From: an uncultured Clostridia bacterium
GTDB lineage: Bacteria; Bacillota; Clostridia; Oscillospirales; Ruminococcaceae
DNA: 8,364 bases
NCBI GenBank assembly: GCA_947625455.1
Contig: CANQOJ010000098.1
Coordinates: forward strand, 1 to 8,364
Reading direction: 5' to 3'
The notes beneath the pieces are model-generated. The model made no database searches, was not told the DNA's origin, and worked only from the letters and a program-made list of their open reading frames with translations. The position numbers and the translations under genes were made by a program. Below, piece by piece: positions 6,473-8,364 of this stretch (position 1 is its first letter; each line of letters starts with the position of its first letter).

Positions 6473-7420
6473 ATGGACGCTGTTTCCATAATTGCTTTTC
6501 AGTCAGCGGTAATGCTGATTTTGCTTGCGGTGGGATTTTTTCTCAGAAAAAGGAATTTCCTAAGCGATGAAACAACAAAACAGCTTTCAAATATTATCGT
6601 AACAATCATAAATCCCATACTGATTTTCAATTCTTACCAGACGGAGTTTAACGAAAAGCTTATCAGAGGTCTTGGCGGCGCGGCAGTTTTGGCGCTGTTG
6701 TCGCATATCGTGTTTATTATTGCCGCAAAGATTTTTGTGCGGAAAACTCACGGTGATTTTGAAATAGAGCGGTTTTCTCTTATTTACACAAACTGCGGGT
6801 TTATGGGAATACCATTAGTTCAGGCAACATTCGGCTCTGAAGGCGTTTTCTATCTGACAGCATATATAACGGCGTTCAATCTCTTTATATGGACGCACGG
6901 CGCGGCGCTGATGAGCGGGGAAAAGCCGTCAGCGAAAGGGCTTGTGAAAATTGTGCTGTCGCCTGCGATAGTCGCGATTGTATTAGGTCTTGTGACGTTT
7001 TTCACGGGAATAAGACTTCCCGATTTAGTACAACAGCCTCTTGATTACTTAGGTTCAATGAACACGCCGCTTGCGATGATCGTTTCGGGTTCAACAATAG
7101 CCAAGGCGGGGCTTAAAACCGCGTTTACCAACAAGCGCGTTTATTTGTATCTGGCGGTAAGGCTGTTGATTTTGCCTGCTGTTCTTGTGGGAATGTTCAT
7201 ACCCGCGCTGTTTGTAGGAGTTCAGCCAATGGTTATAAGCGTGATAGTGATAGCCTCGTCAGCACCTACCGCGTCGCTGACGATAATGTTCGCGCATAAG
7301 TACGGGCGGAATGCAGAGTACGCGTCAAGCTGTTTCGCGCTTTCAACTATCTTCAGTATGATAACAATGCCGTTGATTTCGGCTTTGTGGGGATATTTGA
7401 GTTCGATCATTCAAGTTTGA
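6473..7420 (+). CDS. AEC-family (auxin efflux carrier type) permease
   Basis: Inner-membrane secondary transporter of the AEC family. Bacterial members move organic acids such as malate or malonate, and the substrate cannot be read from sequence. The 315 residues carry about ten hydrophobic segments in two repeats, the usual AEC architecture and length. Diagnostic stretches are NPILIFNSY (47-55), NCGFMGIPLV (107-116, the family NxGFxGxPL motif) and NTPLAMIVSGSTIA (197-210). A late AP segment, SSAPTASLTIMFA, lies at about 262-274. The ribosome site GAGGGAG is four bases before the ATG. It is ten bases after the TetR gene and probably co-transcribed with it. No clear intrinsic terminator follows before the strong promoter at 7471. 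Confidence 0.9.
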   Translation: MDAVSIIAFQSAVMLILLAVGFFLRKRNFLSDETTKQLSNIIVTIINPILIFNSYQTEFNEKLIRGLGGAAVLALLSHIVFIIAAKIFVRKTHGDFEIERFSLIYTNCGFMGIPLVQATFGSEGVFYLTAYITAFNLFIWTHGAALMSGEKPSAKGLVKIVLSPAIVAIVLGLVTFFTGIRLPDLVQQPLDYLGSMNTPLAMIVSGSTIAKAGLKTAFTNKRVYLYLAVRLLILPAVLVGMFIPALFVGVQPMVISVIVIASSAPTASLTIMFAHKYGRNAEYASSCFALSTIFSMITMPLISALWGYLSSIIQV

Positions 7421-7470
7421 GTTGTGAAAAATATCCAATTTTTAGGCCTTAAATTTGTAGATAATTGTTA

Positions 7471-7499
7471 TTGCAAATTATTTGATAAAATGGTATAAT
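7471..7499 (+). promoter_or_regulatory. Very strong promoter of the intergenic RNA
   Basis: TTGCAA (7471-7476), a 17-base spacer and a perfect TATAAT (7494-7499) with an extended -10 TGG (7491-7493). It is the best promoter in the window. Transcription would begin near G7506, 337 bases before the next start codon, and would enter the structured region directly. Confidence 0.85.
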
Positions 7500-7504
7500 A
7501 ATAC

Positions 7505-7650
7505 TGTTAGATTGAGTGTAATGTCAGGTCTCAGACTGTCGAGAAAGCCTCAGATGCTAGGAAGCAATATTGCAACTAGCCTTTGTGGCTGTTGCAATAT
7601 TGCTGACAACGCAGATGAGGCTTTATCGGCAGTCTGAACGTGTTAGATTG
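7505..7650 (+). repeat. Ten-base direct repeat bracketing the hairpin
   Basis: TGTTAGATTG occurs at 7505-7514 and again at 7641-7650, on either side of the long hairpin. The copies are 16 bases from its left arm and three from its right arm. That asymmetry does not match a simple target-site duplication. In the predicted RNA both copies could be unpaired. Confidence 0.6.
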
Positions 7651-7684
7651 TAGGATAGTATTAAGTCCTTATGGACTTGTATAC
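7506..7684 (+). ncRNA. Structured RNA of unknown family (long composite hairpin)
   Basis: The core is a near-continuous hairpin. Arms 7531-7552 and 7616-7637 pair over 22 positions: 20 Watson-Crick pairs, one G-U and one G/A mismatch. Two tandem G/A, A/G mismatches follow (7553-7554 with 7614-7615), then TGC/GCA and a 6/7-base internal loop. A 17-pair apical stem (7564-7581 with 7587-7603, one bulged T at 7577) closes on TTTGT. A possible 12-pair basal stem joins 7515-7530 with 7674-7685, leaving 7638-7673 as a large 3' loop. The G-U pair and tandem G/A mismatches suit an RNA better than a DNA element. No open reading frame fits. A 6S-like RNA, a leader element or a small palindromic insertion are all possible, and no family signature was recognised. 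The 3' end is uncertain and could be the terminator at 7763-7795. Confidence 0.5.
7663..7678 (+). other. Small hairpin following the structured RNA
   Basis: AAGTCC (7663-7668) and GGACTT (7673-7678) pair around TTAT. The following bases are T-rich but not a clean T-tract, so it is at best a weak terminator. It competes with the proposed basal stem, which also uses 7674-7679. Confidence 0.4.
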
Positions 7685-7694
7685 TTCTTATATA

Positions 7695-7746
7695 TTTTCC
7701 CCAATTATTTTTTTGCCGGAAAAACTGTTTTCCCCAAACAGTCGGC
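7695..7746 (+). other. Hairpin with alternative pairings and a repeated TTTTCCCCAA
   Basis: ACTGTTT (7724-7730) pairs with AAACAGT (7736-7742) around TCCCC. The stem is extended by GCCG (7715-7718) with CGGC (7743-7746), leaving GAAAA bulged. GGAAAA (7718-7723) can instead pair with TTTTCC at 7728-7733 or with the identical TTTTCC at 7695-7700. TTTTCCCCAA is repeated exactly at 7695-7704 and 7728-7737. The pairings are mutually exclusive, which would allow a conformational switch, but none is shown to occur. Confidence 0.45.
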
Positions 7747-7762
7747 GCATGATTTCAGTTTT

Positions 7763-7795
7763 CGCGGACAACCCCCTTGTCCGCGGTATTTTTTT
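7763..7795 (+). terminator. Intrinsic terminator upstream of the zinc-knuckle gene
   Basis: A perfect nine-pair stem, CGCGGACAA (7763-7771) with TTGTCCGCG (7777-7785), closes on CCCCC and is followed by GTA and seven T residues (7789-7795). It ends 47 bases before the start codon at 7843. It could end the intergenic RNA, or act as an attenuator for the downstream gene, which has no clear promoter of its own after this point. Confidence 0.85.
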
Positions 7796-7828
7796 GTTAA
7801 TAACGGCAGAAAATGTCGATTGAATTTC

Positions 7829-7835
7829 AGGAGGT
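7829..7835 (+). promoter_or_regulatory. Ribosome binding site fixing the 7843 start
   Basis: AGGAGGT sits seven bases before the ATG at 7843. It lies inside the frame that would result from the earlier ATG at 7813, so 7843 is the real start. Confidence 0.85.
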
Positions 7836-7842
7836 AACAAAT

Positions 7843-8148
7843 ATGAATTGTCCACACTGCGGCGCGCCTATTGACGAAAAGACCATTGAGTCCACCAACA
7901 CATTTAAACCCATTTCAATGTGGGGCTATTTCGGATACGAACTTTTGTTCTCAATTCCTGTTGTGGGATTTATCCTGCTTATAGTCTTTTCGGCAGGCGG
8001 TACTCAAAACGCAAACCTTAAAAACTTTGCGCGGTCTTATTTTTGCTATTACATAATTATCGGCATCATTCTGGCGATAACACTCGGCATTTTGGGCGCA
8101 ACGGGTGCTTGCGTTGCAATACAGTCGGGAATGAACGGAAACTATTGA
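7843..8148 (+). CDS. Small zinc-knuckle membrane protein of unknown function
   Basis: 101 residues. CPHCG at 3-7 is one zinc-knuckle half; no second CxxC follows, so a full ribbon would need a partner or a dimer. Two hydrophobic helices follow at about 33-52 and 67-92. They are joined by a short polar loop, GGTQNANLKNFARSYF (52-67), similar to small zinc-ribbon membrane proteins common in Clostridia and Bacilli. The protein probably sits in the cytoplasmic membrane with the knuckle inside. No partner or pathway can be named. It stands alone: the preceding terminator separates it from the AEC permease, and the gene ends just before the hairpin at 8156-8185. Its transcription may depend on read-through of the upstream terminator. 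Confidence 0.8.
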   Translation: MNCPHCGAPIDEKTIESTNTFKPISMWGYFGYELLFSIPVVGFILLIVFSAGGTQNANLKNFARSYFCYYIIIGIILAITLGILGATGACVAIQSGMNGNY

Positions 8149-8149
8149 G

Positions 8150-8185
8150 AAAAAAGAAACCCGAACTAAAATAGGTTTGGGTTTC
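8150..8185 (-). terminator. Probable intrinsic terminator read on the minus strand
   Basis: Arms 8156-8167 and 8174-8185 pair around a six-base loop. The A-tract at 8150-8155 becomes a T-tract on the minus strand, as expected for a leftward transcript entering from beyond 8185. Two positions (8163/8178 and 8167/8174) pair as G-U only in the plus-strand RNA and are mismatches in the minus-strand RNA. The hairpin may therefore also stabilise the 3' end of the upstream plus-strand transcript. Confidence 0.55.
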
Positions 8186-8192
8186 AGACTGT

Positions 8193-8364
8193 ATAAAAAC
8201 CATGTTACTATTGAGGTCAAAACTTCCTTTCCTTATCAATGCGCGTCCGGAGCGCTCGGGCGTGGTTTGGAGGGAGAAGCGCGTTTGTTGCCTTGCGGTA
8301 CAAACAACTTTTCCTGTTTATACTTGGTTTGATTTCAACTTTAGCCTCTAACTTCTAAACGCTC
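8193..8364. other. Terminal stretch without a recognised gene
   Basis: No start codon with a ribosome site and no convincing coding frame is present on either strand. It is locally GC-rich around 8241-8285, unlike the other gaps, and contains the palindrome GAGCGCTC and a six-pair GTTTGT/ACAAAC hairpin (8283-8288 with 8300-8305). A 45-codon open stretch on the minus strand ends at TGA 8219-8217 but lacks a credible start. It may be the edge of a feature outside the window. Confidence 0.4.

Noticed and set aside
7435..7460. Possible terminator around AGGCCT after the AEC permease
   Set aside because: The palindrome is interrupted by mismatches directly beside the core, and no T-tract follows at the right distance.
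7523..7610. SRP RNA-like words GTCAGGTC and GGAAGCA in the intergenic RNA
   Set aside because: In SRP RNA these words lie almost adjacent in domain IV. Here about 30 bases separate them, and the symmetric loop of helix 8 is absent.
7640..7837. Plus-strand open frame of 65 codons across the intergenic region
   Set aside because: It runs through two hairpins and an intrinsic terminator, has no ribosome site and shows no protein-like composition.
7813..7842. Upstream ATG (7813) for the small zinc-knuckle gene
   Set aside because: The strong AGGAGGT lies inside that extension and points to 7843; the zinc-ribbon protein naturally begins MNCPHCG.
8217..8354. Minus-strand open stretch of 45 codons near the right edge
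   Set aside because: It has no ATG or GTG start with a ribosome site, begins just after a stop codon and could not be matched to a family. It may be a remnant but cannot be supported.

Overview
The window looks like a chromosomal segment of a Gram-positive anaerobe in the Clostridia, most likely an Oscillospiraceae/Ruminococcaceae-type gut lineage. The evidence is strong AGGAGG-type ribosome binding sites, AT-rich intergenic DNA with near-consensus housekeeping promoters around moderately GC-rich genes, and an rnf-like membrane gene set. Genus cannot be decided from the sequence. No insertion sequence, phage gene, CRISPR array, tRNA or rRNA was seen.

Layout. (1) 1-947, minus strand: the first 315 codons of guaB (IMP dehydrogenase), cut by the window edge just after the catalytic cysteine. 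A clean promoter reads leftward from 1020-992. (2) 948-1186: divergent promoter region. (3) 1187-5415, plus strand: a tight gene run of rpe (ribulose-phosphate 3-epimerase), three membrane proteins resembling RnfD, RnfE and RnfA, and a membrane-anchored protein resembling the DUF4015 putative glycoside hydrolases. (4) 5431-7420: yajC with its own promoter, then a TetR-type regulator abutting it, then an AEC-family permease. (5) 7421-7842: a 422-base gap holding a very strong promoter, a long two-part RNA hairpin flanked by a direct repeat, a second hairpin with alternative pairings, and an intrinsic terminator just before the next ribosome binding site. (6) 7843-8148: a small zinc-knuckle membrane protein, then a hairpin with a T-tract on the minus strand. 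(7) 8193-8364: no gene recognised.

Most unusual content. The three Rnf-like proteins keep the fold-level signatures of RnfD/E/A. By eye, however, they have lost three of the four cysteines that hold the membrane [2Fe-2S] centre in RnfA/RnfE, and the threonine that carries covalent FMN in RnfD. No rnfB, rnfC or rnfG lies next to them; instead they sit between rpe and a wall-facing hydrolase-like protein. This suggests a cofactor-depleted derivative of the Rnf/Nqr membrane core with an unknown job. The second highlight is the promoter-driven structured RNA at about 7506-7684, which I could not assign to a family. All alignments were made by eye from family knowledge and no search was run.
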